Source of the DNA: Sphingomonas nostoxanthinifaciens
GTDB lineage: Bacteria > Pseudomonadota > Alphaproteobacteria > Sphingomonadales > Sphingomonadaceae
Reading direction: 5' to 3'
DNA: 64,000 nt
Assembly: GCF_019930585.1 (NCBI RefSeq)
Contig: NZ_CP082839.1
Span: 3,468,001-3,532,000, forward strand
The notes below the pieces were generated by a model. That model did not search any database, was not told where the DNA came from, and saw only the letters and a program-made list of their open reading frames with translations. Below, piece by piece: positions 44,158 through 53,013 of this stretch. The number at the start of each line of letters is the position of its first letter. The first letter of the stretch is position 1. A program made the position numbers and the translations under genes.

Positions 44158-45207
44158 ATGGTCCTGCGCCGTTTCTCCCGACTCGGCGCCGGGCCGCATC
44201 GCGAGCATCGCCCGCCGCCGAACGACCCGACCGACGAACTGATCGAGGCGATCGGCGAGCCGCTGATCGTGCTCGACGGATATCACGTCGCCCATGCCAA
44301 TGCCGCCGCGCGCGCCTTGCTGGGCGAGCATATCGTCGGCGACTATGTCCGGCTCGCGCTACGCCACCCGGCCGCCGGCCCGGTGCTGAGCGGCGACGAG
44401 GAGGGCCCGGTGGCGCTGAGCGGGCTCGGCGGTCAGGATCGCCTGTGGGAGCTCACCGCCGGCACGATCCGCCCCGGCCGCCGCCTGCTGCGCCTGACCG
44501 ACCGCAGCGCCCAGCGCGCCGCCGAGCAGATGCGCGTCGATTTCGTCGCCAATGCCAGCCACGAATTGCGCACCCCGCTCGCCTCGCTGATCGGCTTCAT
44601 CGAGACGCTGGAGGATGCCAACGGCCAGGAAGACGCCACGACGCGCCTGCGTTTCCTGTCGATCATGGAGGGCGAGGCGCGGCGGATGCAGCGGTTGATC
44701 GACGACCTGATGTCGCTGTCGCGGATCGAGGCCGACCGTTATTATGCGCCGCGCGACCGGATCGACATCGGCCCGCTGCTGCGCGAGCTGGCGGACGAGT
44801 TCCGCAGCACGCGCCGCGACGGCGAGCGGCTGGAGATCGACGCCGCCGATCACGCGACCGTGATCGGCGATCGCGCGCAGCTTCACCAGCTGATCCACAA
44901 CGTCATCAGCAATTCGTTCAAATATGGACGCGACGGCACGCCGATCGTCGCCGCGCTTCGCGTGAACGGGCTTCAGGCACATTTTTCGGTGACCGATCAG
45001 GGCGACGGAATCGCACCGGCGCACCTGCCGCGACTGACCGAGCGTTTCTATCGCGCCGACCCCAGCCGCAGCCGCGCGATCGGCGGCACGGGGCTCGGCC
45101 TCGCCATCGTCAAGCATATCGTCGAGCGGCATCGGGGGCGGCTGGAGATCGTGAGCGAGGTTGGCCGCGGCACGACTGTCAGCGCGCACCTTCCGCTCGC
45201 ACCCTAG
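44158..45207 (+). CDS. phoR: Phosphate-regulon sensor kinase PhoR, apparently without membrane helices
   Basis: 349 residues: a PAS-like segment (EPLIVLDGYHVAHANAAARALLG), then the PhoR H-box FVANASHELRTPLASL (H135), N-box HNVISNSFKYG and GGTGLGLAIVKHI. The context with phoU and phoB confirms the identity. The N-terminus is short, basic and Pro-rich and lacks the usual PhoR membrane helices, so the kinase may be cytosolic and sense phosphate only through partners. The pst transporter genes, usually between phoR and phoU in relatives, are absent; 63 bp separate phoR from phoU. Confidence 0.9.
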   Translation: MVLRRFSRLGAGPHREHRPPPNDPTDELIEAIGEPLIVLDGYHVAHANAAARALLGEHIVGDYVRLALRHPAAGPVLSGDEEGPVALSGLGGQDRLWELTAGTIRPGRRLLRLTDRSAQRAAEQMRVDFVANASHELRTPLASLIGFIETLEDANGQEDATTRLRFLSIMEGEARRMQRLIDDLMSLSRIEADRYYAPRDRIDIGPLLRELADEFRSTRRDGERLEIDAADHATVIGDRAQLHQLIHNVISNSFKYGRDGTPIVAALRVNGLQAHFSVTDQGDGIAPAHLPRLTERFYRADPSRSRAIGGTGLGLAIVKHIVERHRGRLEIVSEVGRGTTVSAHLPLAP

Positions 45208-45210
45208 TTG

Positions 45211-45228
45211 CTGTCATAAAAGTTTCGC
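45211..45228 (+). promoter_or_regulatory. Pho-box-like site upstream of phoU-phoB
   Basis: CTGTCAT AAAA GTTTCGC: the first half-site is a perfect PhoB half-box with an AT-rich 4-bp spacer, and the second matches at about four of seven positions. It lies 43 bp before the phoU start and fits self-control of phoU-phoB. Confidence 0.45.
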
Positions 45229-45270
45229 CTTGGCCATACATGGGACAGTGGCAGAAAAGCAGAGGCGCGA

Positions 45271-45972
45271 ATGGCGACCACCGGACATACGATCAAGGCA
45301 TTCGATGAGGATCTGGCCGAGCTGCGTGCGCTCGTTGCCGAGATGGGCGGCTATGCCGAAGCGGCGATAGACGGCGCGATCCAGGCGCTGCTGCGTCGGG
45401 ATCTCGAGGCGGCCGCGCGAATCGTCGACGAGGATCGGCGCATCGACGCGCTCGAGATCGAGCTCGAACGGCGGGTGCAGCGCACGATCGCGCTGCGCGC
45501 GCCGCTCGCCGACGATCTGCGCGAGGTGCTGGCGGCGCTCAAGATCGCCGGCGTGATCGAGCGGATCGGCGATTATGCCAAGAACATCGCCAAGCGCGTG
45601 CCGCTGCTGCAGGACGCCTACGGCATCGAGCCGCTCGCGATCCTGCCGGCGATGGCGACCGCCGCGGGCAGCATGGTCAAGGACGTGCTCGACGCCTATG
45701 GCGCGCGCGACGCCGCCGCGGCCAAGCTGGTGTCGGAGAGCGACCGCACGGTCGACGATCTCTACAACAGCCTCTTCCGCGCGCTGCTGACCTACATGAT
45801 GGAAAATCCCGGCACGATCGCCGCGTCGACCCACCTGCTGTTCATCGCCAAGAATATCGAGCGGATCGGCGATCATGCGACCAACATCGCCGAGATGATC
45901 TATTTCGCGGCGACCGGCGAACAGCTCGCGGAGCGCGCGCGCGGCGCGGATGCGCTCGCCCCCACCGCCTGA
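45271..45972 (+). CDS. phoU: Phosphate-signalling complex protein PhoU
   Basis: 233 residues with two PhoU repeats. Each holds the metal-binding E/DxxxD helix motif (for example DLEAAARIVDEDRRID and KLVSESDRTVDDLY), and IERIGDYAKNIAKR and IERIGDHATNIAEM are the conserved helix signatures. It restrains PhoR when phosphate is plentiful. The stop overlaps the phoB start by one base. Confidence 0.94.
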   Translation: MATTGHTIKAFDEDLAELRALVAEMGGYAEAAIDGAIQALLRRDLEAAARIVDEDRRIDALEIELERRVQRTIALRAPLADDLREVLAALKIAGVIERIGDYAKNIAKRVPLLQDAYGIEPLAILPAMATAAGSMVKDVLDAYGARDAAAAKLVSESDRTVDDLYNSLFRALLTYMMENPGTIAASTHLLFIAKNIERIGDHATNIAEMIYFAATGEQLAERARGADALAPTA

Positions 45973-46670
45973 TGTCGGGTGCGCGCGTATTGCTGGTCGA
46001 GGACGATGCCGCGCTGGCCGAATTGCTGGCGTGGAACCTCGAACGCGAAGGCCATCAGGTCGAGCGCACCTCCGACGGCGAGGAAGCTTTGCTGCTCGCC
46101 GTCGAGCAGGCGCCCGACATCGTCCTGCTCGACTGGATGATCGAGGGGCTGTCGGGCATCGAGGTCTGCCGCCGCCTGCGCCGCTCGTCGGCGACCGCCA
46201 ACGTGCCGATCATCATGCTGACCGCGCGCGGCGAGGAAGAGGACCGCATTCGCGGCCTGCAGACCGGCGCCGACGATTATGTGACCAAGCCCTTCTCCCC
46301 GCGCGAGCTGGTGGCGCGCGTCGCCGCCGTGCTGCGCCGGGTGCGTCCCGCGCTTGCCGGCGAACGGCTGGCCTATTCGGGCATCGAGATGGACATTGCC
46401 GACCACAAGGTGCGGCGCAACGGCATCGCACTGGCGCTCGGGCCGACCGAGTTCCGGCTGCTGCGCCACTTCCTCGAACATCCCGGCCGCGTCTTCTCGC
46501 GCGAGCGGCTGCTCGATTCGGTCTGGGGCCGCGACAGCGACATCGAGCCGCGCACGGTGGACGTCCACATCCGCCGCCTGCGCAAGGCGATCAACCTGAG
46601 CGATCAGCCCGATCTGATCCGCACGGTGCGTTCGGCCGGCTATGCGCTGGATTCCGAAGGGGCCGCCTGA
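45972..46670 (+). CDS. phoB: Phosphate-regulon response regulator PhoB
   Basis: 232 residues: receiver with D54 (VLLDWMIEGLSG), TGADDYVTKPFSPRELVARV, then a winged helix with LGPTEFRLLRHFLEHPGRVFSRERLLD and TVDVHIRRLRKAI, all close to PhoB. When phosphorylated by PhoR it binds Pho boxes and turns on phosphate acquisition. Candidate targets in this window are the sites at 45211 (phoU) and 14123 (TonB/phosphatase operon). Confidence 0.95.
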   Translation: MSGARVLLVEDDAALAELLAWNLEREGHQVERTSDGEEALLLAVEQAPDIVLLDWMIEGLSGIEVCRRLRRSSATANVPIIMLTARGEEEDRIRGLQTGADDYVTKPFSPRELVARVAAVLRRVRPALAGERLAYSGIEMDIADHKVRRNGIALALGPTEFRLLRHFLEHPGRVFSRERLLDSVWGRDSDIEPRTVDVHIRRLRKAINLSDQPDLIRTVRSAGYALDSEGAA

Positions 46671-46679
46671 CCGTTCGGG

Positions 46680-47249
46680 TCACGGTGCCGACGTCAGGAC
46701 CAGCCGCTGGCGCGCCACGATCTCCGCATCCGAACCGAGCGAATGCAGATAGCGCGTCCGCTCCGCCGTGTGGCGATGCAGGCGCGACAGCCGCTCGGCC
46801 TGCGCGTCGCTAAGACGCAGTCGGACGTAGCCGCGACCCGCCAGACAGCGATCGAGCGCCGCCTGCAGCTCGCCGACCACGTCGAACCGCGCCGTCGTTA
46901 CATAATGCGCGCCGAACGTGTTGCTGCGGCGGGCGATGTCGTTCTCCGATCCGAATTCATGCCAGGACGTGAAATATGCCGTGGCCGAGCCCTGCGATCC
47001 CATCATGTCGAATGACGTCATCATGTGCATGATCTGCGCGGTGCTGAGCGCATCCAGCTGCCGCACCGTCTCGGGCCTGAGGAAGACCGGCGTGGTGTAG
47101 CTGGTATCGGCGCACTCGGTCGCGTCGCGCGCATATTGATCGAGCGTCACGCCGGGCTTGCCCCAGGTGACATATCCGGATGGGTGGGCGTGCACGACCG
47201 TCGCGGCCAACATCAAAATGGTCGGCAGGGTGCAGAACCGTCCACGCAT
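46680..47249 (-). CDS. Exported protein of unknown function
   Basis: 189 residues begin with a signal peptide (LPTILMLAATVVHAH). The mature part begins PSGYVTWGKPGVTLDQYARDATECADT, a pattern seen in small exported proteins that have a fixed Cys after DxxEC. A helical Met-rich centre and an Arg/Leu C-terminus follow. I recognise no catalytic motif. It converges on phoB with 9 bp between the stops. Confidence 0.65.
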   Translation of the reverse strand: MRGRFCTLPTILMLAATVVHAHPSGYVTWGKPGVTLDQYARDATECADTSYTTPVFLRPETVRQLDALSTAQIMHMMTSFDMMGSQGSATAYFTSWHEFGSENDIARRSNTFGAHYVTTARFDVVGELQAALDRCLAGRGYVRLRLSDAQAERLSRLHRHTAERTRYLHSLGSDAEIVARQRLVLTSAP

Positions 47250-47626
47250 GGCGCCTCTCCGTCGCGACGATCCTACCGCATTCGACCGTGGCCCTCAACG
47301 GTCGCCGAATCGGTGTCGACGTCAGACGGCGGCATGACCCCCGCGGAAGGTGACAAAGGTGACGCTACGTGAACCCCCACCTCCCCTCTCCCGATGCCGC
47401 GCGGCGGCCGAGAGGGGATAGACGATGCGCGATGCAAAGAGCGGTTGGCGTACAGCCATCGCCTTTGTACTATATTTGTTCTATTCGCACAAGCCCGAAT
47501 CCGCTTGATGATCGCCGCAACGGGAATAAGTCTCGCAGGTCGCCGGTCTCGCCTTCGGGCAGGTCGCGGGGCGCTTGCCGACGCGGCGGGCGAGCGGCCG
47601 TTGCAATATTCCGGGGGGACTATCCG
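47250..47626. other. Upstream region of the PEP-CTERM gene, no gene seen
   Basis: 377 bp with no protein-like frame. An inverted repeat (CCCCTCTC at 47383-47390, GAGAGGGG at 47410-47417) surrounds a GC-rich core. A less GC-rich patch (47455-47490) may contain a promoter. I find no clear sigma-54 site. Confidence 0.5.
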
Positions 47627-48265
47627 ATGAACGCCATTAAGCCGATCCTGTGCGCCGCGCTGGCCTGCGTTGCCACCGCGGCGTCAGCCGACGTGTTCAT
47701 TTATGATCCCGTCCTCGACCCGGCGACCGCGACCACGGTCAGTTCGATCACCTCGATCATCCTGCCGGCCGCGACGTTCAACTTGCATCCGGGCGATATC
47801 GTGCAGGGCACGATCAGCTTCCTCGGCGGCGCGGCGGTGACGCTGACCAGCGATCCGGCCAGCGTGGGCGGCGGCTATGAATATGTCAGCCTGGATATCA
47901 GGCCCTCCACGGTGGGCACGGTCAGCGGGACCGGGCAATTGAGCTTCACCGGGATCGGCGGCGACTATACCGGCGCGCCCGTCCAGACGAACCTGAGCAA
48001 CGGCCTCCTTGCGGCATCGGCACTGAACGATCTGACCCCGACCGCCTTCTCGTTCACCGGCATCGCCTACAGCATGACCTATACCAGCGGGACGCCGACC
48101 ATCTTCACGCCCGACATGCTCCAGCTCGGCTACCATGTGGCCTTCGGGCCGACGACGCCGCTTGCGGTGCCCGAGGCCGCCACGTGGGCGATGATGATCG
48201 GCGGACTGGGGCTGGTCGGCGCGACGATGCGTCGCCGCGCGGGCATCCTCCGTCCCGCCGCCTAG
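47627..48265 (+). CDS. PEPxxWA-CTERM exported protein
   Basis: 212 residues from ATG 47627, after GGGGGGAC. Signal peptide ends TAASA; the mature region is beta-rich and low in charge. The C-terminus carries VPEAATWAMMIGGLGLVGA and MRRR, the textbook PEPxxWA-CTERM sorting signal. An exosortase elsewhere in the genome should cleave it for surface attachment or release. It may be a biofilm or exopolysaccharide-linked protein. The open frame further upstream is not coding. Confidence 0.82.
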   Translation: MNAIKPILCAALACVATAASADVFIYDPVLDPATATTVSSITSIILPAATFNLHPGDIVQGTISFLGGAAVTLTSDPASVGGGYEYVSLDIRPSTVGTVSGTGQLSFTGIGGDYTGAPVQTNLSNGLLAASALNDLTPTAFSFTGIAYSMTYTSGTPTIFTPDMLQLGYHVAFGPTTPLAVPEAATWAMMIGGLGLVGATMRRRAGILRPAA

Positions 48266-48291
48266 ATCGTAACGACCAAGGCTATCGTGGC

Positions 48292-48957
48292 TCAGCCCTG
48301 GTCGGGCCGCACCTCGTAGCGGGCGCTCGTCTTGGCGGCGACCTCGTCGGCGGTGACGCCCGGCGCCAGCTCGATCAGCGCGAACGGGCTGGCATGATCG
48401 GGGCGGGCGAAGACGCACAGATCGGTCACGATCATGTCGACCACGTTGCGGCCGGTCAGCGGCAGCGTGCAGGCGGGGATGAACTTGGGGCTACCGTCCT
48501 TGGCGACATGCTCCATCACGACGATGATCTTCTTCACCCCGGCGACGAGGTCCATCGCCCCGCCCATGCCCTTCACCATCTTGCCGGGGATCATCCAGTT
48601 GGCGATGTCGCCGCCCTCGGACACCTCCATCGCGCCGAGCACGGCGAGGTCGATATGGCCGCCGCGGATCATCGCAAAGCTGTCGGCGCTGGAAAAATAG
48701 CTGGTCTGCGGCAGCTCGGAGACGGTCTGCTTGCCGGCGTTGATGAGGTCGGCGTCCTCCTCGCCGGCATAAGGGAACGGGCCGATGCCGAGCATGCCGT
48801 TCTCGCTCTGCAGCGTCACCTCGACGCCCGGCGGCACATGGTTGGCGACGAGCGTCGGGATGCCGATGCCCAGATTGACGTAGAAGCCGTCGCGCAGCTC
48901 GCGCGCGGCGCGGGCCGCCATGTCGTCGCGCGTCCAGCCCTTGGTATCTTCGGCCAT
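48292..48957 (-). CDS. 3-oxoacid CoA-transferase subunit B
   Basis: 221 residues begin with [27 protein letters not shown], then the catalytic Glu segment [14 protein letters not shown] (SENG). It pairs with subunit A, whose stop overlaps its start by one base (TGATG). The pair transfers CoA between succinyl-CoA and acetoacetate or a related 3-oxo acid. Which acid is used cannot be told from the sequence. Confidence 0.92.
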   Translation of the reverse strand: MAEDTKGWTRDDMAARAARELRDGFYVNLGIGIPTLVANHVPPGVEVTLQSENGMLGIGPFPYAGEEDADLINAGKQTVSELPQTSYFSSADSFAMIRGGHIDLAVLGAMEVSEGGDIANWMIPGKMVKGMGGAMDLVAGVKKIIVVMEHVAKDGSPKFIPACTLPLTGRNVVDMIVTDLCVFARPDHASPFALIELAPGVTADEVAAKTSARYEVRPDQG

Positions 48958-49667
48958 CACACCGTCTCCCGCTGGCGCACGGTGCGCTGCTCGATCTTCT
49001 TGTCGTAGGGCGCGCCGAGGATCAGCCGGTTGACGTAGATGCCGGGCAGATGGATCGCATCGGGATCGAGGCTGCCGACCGGCACGATCTCCTCCACCTC
49101 CGCCACGCACACCTTGCCGCAGGTGGCGGCGGGCGCGTTGAAGTTGCGCGCGGTCTTGCGGAAGATCAGGTTGCCGCTTTCGTCCGCCTTCCAGCCCTTG
49201 ATGATGGCGAGATCGGCGACGATGCCGCGCTCGAGGATATAGTCCTCGCCGTCGAACGTGCGTGCTTCCTTGCCCTCGGCCACCGCGGTGCCGACGCCGG
49301 TCTTGGTATAGAAGCCGGGAATGCCCGCGCCGCCCGCGCGCATCCGCTCGGCGAGCGTACCCTGCGGGCAGAATTCCACCTCCAACTCGCCCGACAGATA
49401 TTGGCGCTCGAACTCCTTATTCTCGCCGACGTAGCTGGAAATCATCTTGGCGACCTGCTTCGTGCGCAGCAGCTTGCCGATCCCTTCATTGTCGATGCCG
49501 GCATTGTTGGAGGCGAAGGTGAGCCGCGTCACGCCCGCCGCCTGGATCGCCTCGATCAGCCGCTCGGGCAGGCCGCACAGGCCGAAGCCGCCGCTGGCGA
49601 TCGTCATGCCGTCGAACAGCACGCCGTCCAGCGCCGCCGTCGCATCCGCGTACACCTTGCGTGCCAT
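48957..49667 (-). CDS. 3-oxoacid CoA-transferase subunit A
   Basis: ATG at 49667 gives 236 residues. Signatures: [13 protein letters not shown] (CoA site), [29 protein letters not shown] and [17 protein letters not shown]. It is directly followed by subunit B and together they form a two-gene operon, divergent from an aminotransferase gene. Confidence 0.92.
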   Translation of the reverse strand: MARKVYADATAALDGVLFDGMTIASGGFGLCGLPERLIEAIQAAGVTRLTFASNNAGIDNEGIGKLLRTKQVAKMISSYVGENKEFERQYLSGELEVEFCPQGTLAERMRAGGAGIPGFYTKTGVGTAVAEGKEARTFDGEDYILERGIVADLAIIKGWKADESGNLIFRKTARNFNAPAATCGKVCVAEVEEIVPVGSLDPDAIHLPGIYVNRLILGAPYDKKIEQRTVRQRETV

Positions 49668-49752
49668 GCGTTCCGCTCTCCGATTTTGTGCGGTGCACAT
49701 GGCAAGGACGGCAGCTCTTGTCCATCGCGCAGCGCGACCGTAGCGAGCGTGG

Positions 49753-50883
49753 ATGGTCGCCGAAATCGAACCCTTCCACGCCATCGCCATCAGCCGCCTC
49801 GCCCACCGCATGTCGGCGGCGGGCGAGCCGGTGATCCACATGGAATTCGGCCAGCCCTCGACCGGCGCGCCCGCCGTCGCGATCGAAGCCGCGCACCGCA
49901 TCCTCGACACCGACGGCATGGGCTATTGGGAAAGCCCCGGCCTGAAGGCGCGGATCGCGCACCATTATGCCGAGGCCTATGGCGTCGCGGTCGATGCCGA
50001 GCAGGTGATCCTCACCTGCGGCGCCTCGCCCGCCTTCGTGCTGGCCCTGTCGTGCCTGTTCCGGCCGGGTGCGCGCATCGCCTTCGCCCGGCCCGGCTAC
50101 GTCGCCTACCGCAACACGGTGAAGGCCCTCTATCTGGAGCCGATCGAGCTGCCGTGCGGGCCGGCCGAGCGCTTTCAGATCACCGCGGCCGCGCTGGAGG
50201 CGCTCGATCCGGCGCCCGATGGGCTGATCCTCGCCAGCCCGGCCAACCCGACCGGCACGATCATCTCGGACGAGGAGATGGCCGCGATCGCCGCCGTGTG
50301 CGCGCGACGCGGCATCCGGATCGTCTCCGACGAAATCTATCATGGGCTGAGCTATGTCGGCCCGGTCCATTCGATGCTGGAGCACGCGCCCAACGCGCTG
50401 ATCGTCAACAGCTTCTCCAAATATTTCAGCATGGCGGGCTGGCGGCTCGGCTGGCTGGTGGTGCCGCCCGCCATGATCGACATCGCGCGGGCGCGGATGG
50501 GGGCGCTGTTCCTGACGCCGCCCAGCCTCGCCCAGCATGCCGGGCTGATCGCGTTCGACGCGCGCGACGAACTCGAAGGCCATGTCGCGACCTATGCGCG
50601 CAATCGCCAGTTGATGCTGGCGGCGCTTCCGGCACTCGGCCTGCAGCGGATCGCGCCGCCCGACGGCGCCTTCTACATCTATGCCGACGTCGGCCACCTG
50701 ACCAACGACAGCCTCGCCATGTGTGAGACATTGCTGCGTGAAACCGGCGTCGCGACGGCGCCCGGGCGCGATTTCGATCCGGTCGACGGCCATCGCTTCA
50801 TGCGCTTCAGCTTCGCCGTCTCCACCGATCGGGTCGAGGATGCCATCGCGCGGATGGAGCCGTGGTTCGCCCGCCAGGGATAG
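49753..50883 (+). CDS. Class I/II PLP-dependent aminotransferase
   Basis: 376 residues of fold-type I. It shows SPANPTGTII, SDEIYHGLSY and the PLP Lys in NSFSKYFSMAGWRLGW, then the C-terminal FMRFSFAVS with the carboxylate-binding Arg. These are features of the aspartate/alanine-type subgroup. The amino acid substrate is uncertain. It lies just upstream of tamA (abutting: the tamA GTG is the next codon), so the three may be co-transcribed. Confidence 0.88.
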   Translation: MVAEIEPFHAIAISRLAHRMSAAGEPVIHMEFGQPSTGAPAVAIEAAHRILDTDGMGYWESPGLKARIAHHYAEAYGVAVDAEQVILTCGASPAFVLALSCLFRPGARIAFARPGYVAYRNTVKALYLEPIELPCGPAERFQITAAALEALDPAPDGLILASPANPTGTIISDEEMAAIAAVCARRGIRIVSDEIYHGLSYVGPVHSMLEHAPNALIVNSFSKYFSMAGWRLGWLVVPPAMIDIARARMGALFLTPPSLAQHAGLIAFDARDELEGHVATYARNRQLMLAALPALGLQRIAPPDGAFYIYADVGHLTNDSLAMCETLLRETGVATAPGRDFDPVDGHRFMRFSFAVSTDRVEDAIARMEPWFARQG

Positions 50884-53013
50884 GTGCTGCGGCGCGGAAC
50901 CCGTCGCGTAATCCGCCGTTTAGTGCGCCGGGGCAACAATTTGACCAGCAGCACGATTTCTCTTCCCTGCGCCGCGCGCTCTCGCCTCGTTGCAGGCATC
51001 CACACGGTATTTGCGATCGGCGCATTGGCCGCCGCTAGCGCGTCCGCTCAGAAACCGACCCCCGCCAGCCCGCCGCTCGACGACCGCGCGTTCAACGAAG
51101 CGCTGCCGCCGCTGGAGGCCACCGCTCCGCCACCGGCGCCCGCCGCAACGGCTTCGCCCGCGACGGTGGTCGATCCCGCGCCGGCCGACCTGACCACGCC
51201 GCTCCCCCCGCTCGCGACCTTCGATCCGACCCCGCCGGCGCAGACCGCCGCGCAGGCCGCCGCCTCGGCCAAGCCGAGCGCGGTCCGCTACGAGGTGCAG
51301 ATTTCGGGCATGAAGGCGATCGGGGTCGAGCCGCGCTTCAAGGAATTGTCCGCTTTGCTGCACGACGGCAAGAAGGCCGCCAATGCCGCGCAGATCCGCG
51401 CGCGCGCCGCCGAGGACGAGGAACTCGCCAAGCGGCTGCTGACGTCCGGAGGCTATTTCGACGGCACCGCACGCGCAGCCGTGCCCGCCGCCGCCGCGCC
51501 GGGGCAGGCGATCCCGGTCACGGTCACCGCAGTACCGGGCAACCAATATCATCTCCGCTCGATCACGCTGACCGGCCTGGCGCCCGAGCCGCACCGGCTG
51601 GCGACCGAGGCGTTCAGCGCGCATGTCGGCGACCCGATCGTGGCGCAGAACATCGAGGATGCCGAGGCGCATATCTCGCTGCATCTGCCCGAGCAGGGCT
51701 ATCCGTTCGTCAAGGTCGGCCAGCGCGACATCCTGCTCGACGACGTCCAGCCGGTCGGCGACTATACCCTGCCGGTCGATGCGGGCACCAAGTCAAGCTT
51801 CGGCACGCTGCGCACGGTCGGCGATCCGGTCTTCACGATCGACCATCTGCTGGTCTTCCCGCGCTTCGAACGCGGCCAATTATACGACAGCCGCAAGGCG
51901 GACGACCTGCGCCAGGCGCTGATCGGCACCAGCCTGCTCTCCACCGCCTCGGTCGAGCCGGTGCCGACCGGCGTCATCGCGCCCGACGGCACGCAGATCG
52001 TCGACGTGCTGGTGCGGCAGGAGCGCGGACCGTCGCGCACCCTGTCGGGCAGCGGCGGCTACGGCACCGGCGAAGGCATCAAGCTGGTCGGCGAGTGGCA
52101 GAACCGCAATTTCTTCCCGCCCGAAGGCGCGCTGATCCTCGACGCGACCGCCGGCACGCAGCAGCAGGCGCTGGCCGCCACCTTCCGCCGCTCCGACGCG
52201 GGCCTGCGCGACCGCACCTTCCAGACCGGGCTGGCCGTCAGCCGGCAACGGTTCGCCGCCTATAGCGCGGACACGGTCGACCTTTCCGCCAGCCTCGCGC
52301 GCCAGTCGACGCCGATCTGGCAGAAGGTGTGGACCTATTCGGCGGGCGTCGACCTGAGCGTCTCGCGCGAAAACCCGTTCGACCCGAGCGACCTTCAGCA
52401 TCCCAAGGCGACCTATTATCTCGCCAGCCTGCCGCTGCAGGTCGGCTATGATCGGTCGGACAGCCTGCTCAATCCGACCCACGGCTTCCGCATCAGCGCC
52501 AAGGTGACGCCGACCGCACAGAAGCAGAATGGCGGCGGCTTCGACAAATATCTCAACATGCTGGCCGACACGAGCGGCTATTACCCGATCGGCGGCAGCC
52601 TCGTGCTGGCGGCGCGCGCACGGGTCGGCTCGATCATCGGCGCCAGCCGCCACGATATCGCGCCGTCGCGGCGGCTGTATTCGGGCGGCGGCGGATCCGT
52701 GCGCGGCTTCGGCTATCAGCAGCTCGGGCCGAAGGACGAGAACAACAATCCGATCGGCGGCCGCAGCCTCACCGAATTCGCGTTCGAGGCGCGCTACCGC
52801 TTCGGCAATTACGGCATCGTACCGTTCCTCGACGCCGGCCGCGTCGGCGAAAGCTCGATGCCCAGCGTGTCGGGGATGCGCTACGGCGCGGGCATCGGCG
52901 CGCGTTATTACACCAATTTCGGGCCGATGCGGTTTGACATCGCGACGCCGCTCGGCCGCAAGCCCGGCGAATCCAAGGTCGCGATCTATATCTCGATCGG
53001 GCAGGCGTTCTGA
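50884..53013 (+). CDS. tamA: TamA-like outer-membrane assembly factor (Omp85 family)
   Basis: The GTG at 50884 directly follows the aminotransferase stop and has AGGGA upstream; a TTG at 50941 is an alternative. The 709-residue protein has a signal peptide, a Pro/Ala-rich linker, POTRA-like domains (about 120-350), then an Omp85 barrel with the conserved RLYSGGGGSVRGFGYQQLGP segment (the VRGF loop) and a C-terminal strand ending ISIGQAF. The TamA/TamB pair helps insert outer-membrane proteins or move lipids. Its stop overlaps tamB by one base. Confidence 0.87.
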   Translation: MLRRGTRRVIRRLVRRGNNLTSSTISLPCAARSRLVAGIHTVFAIGALAAASASAQKPTPASPPLDDRAFNEALPPLEATAPPPAPAATASPATVVDPAPADLTTPLPPLATFDPTPPAQTAAQAAASAKPSAVRYEVQISGMKAIGVEPRFKELSALLHDGKKAANAAQIRARAAEDEELAKRLLTSGGYFDGTARAAVPAAAAPGQAIPVTVTAVPGNQYHLRSITLTGLAPEPHRLATEAFSAHVGDPIVAQNIEDAEAHISLHLPEQGYPFVKVGQRDILLDDVQPVGDYTLPVDAGTKSSFGTLRTVGDPVFTIDHLLVFPRFERGQLYDSRKADDLRQALIGTSLLSTASVEPVPTGVIAPDGTQIVDVLVRQERGPSRTLSGSGGYGTGEGIKLVGEWQNRNFFPPEGALILDATAGTQQQALAATFRRSDAGLRDRTFQTGLAVSRQRFAAYSADTVDLSASLARQSTPIWQKVWTYSAGVDLSVSRENPFDPSDLQHPKATYYLASLPLQVGYDRSDSLLNPTHGFRISAKVTPTAQKQNGGGFDKYLNMLADTSGYYPIGGSLVLAARARVGSIIGASRHDIAPSRRLYSGGGGSVRGFGYQQLGPKDENNNPIGGRSLTEFAFEARYRFGNYGIVPFLDAGRVGESSMPSVSGMRYGAGIGARYYTNFGPMRFDIATPLGRKPGESKVAIYISIGQAF

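Noticed and set aside
47383..47417. Inverted repeat as a terminator upstream of the PEP-CTERM gene
   Set aside because: No transcript would end there and there is no T-run; it is noted only as a hairpin.
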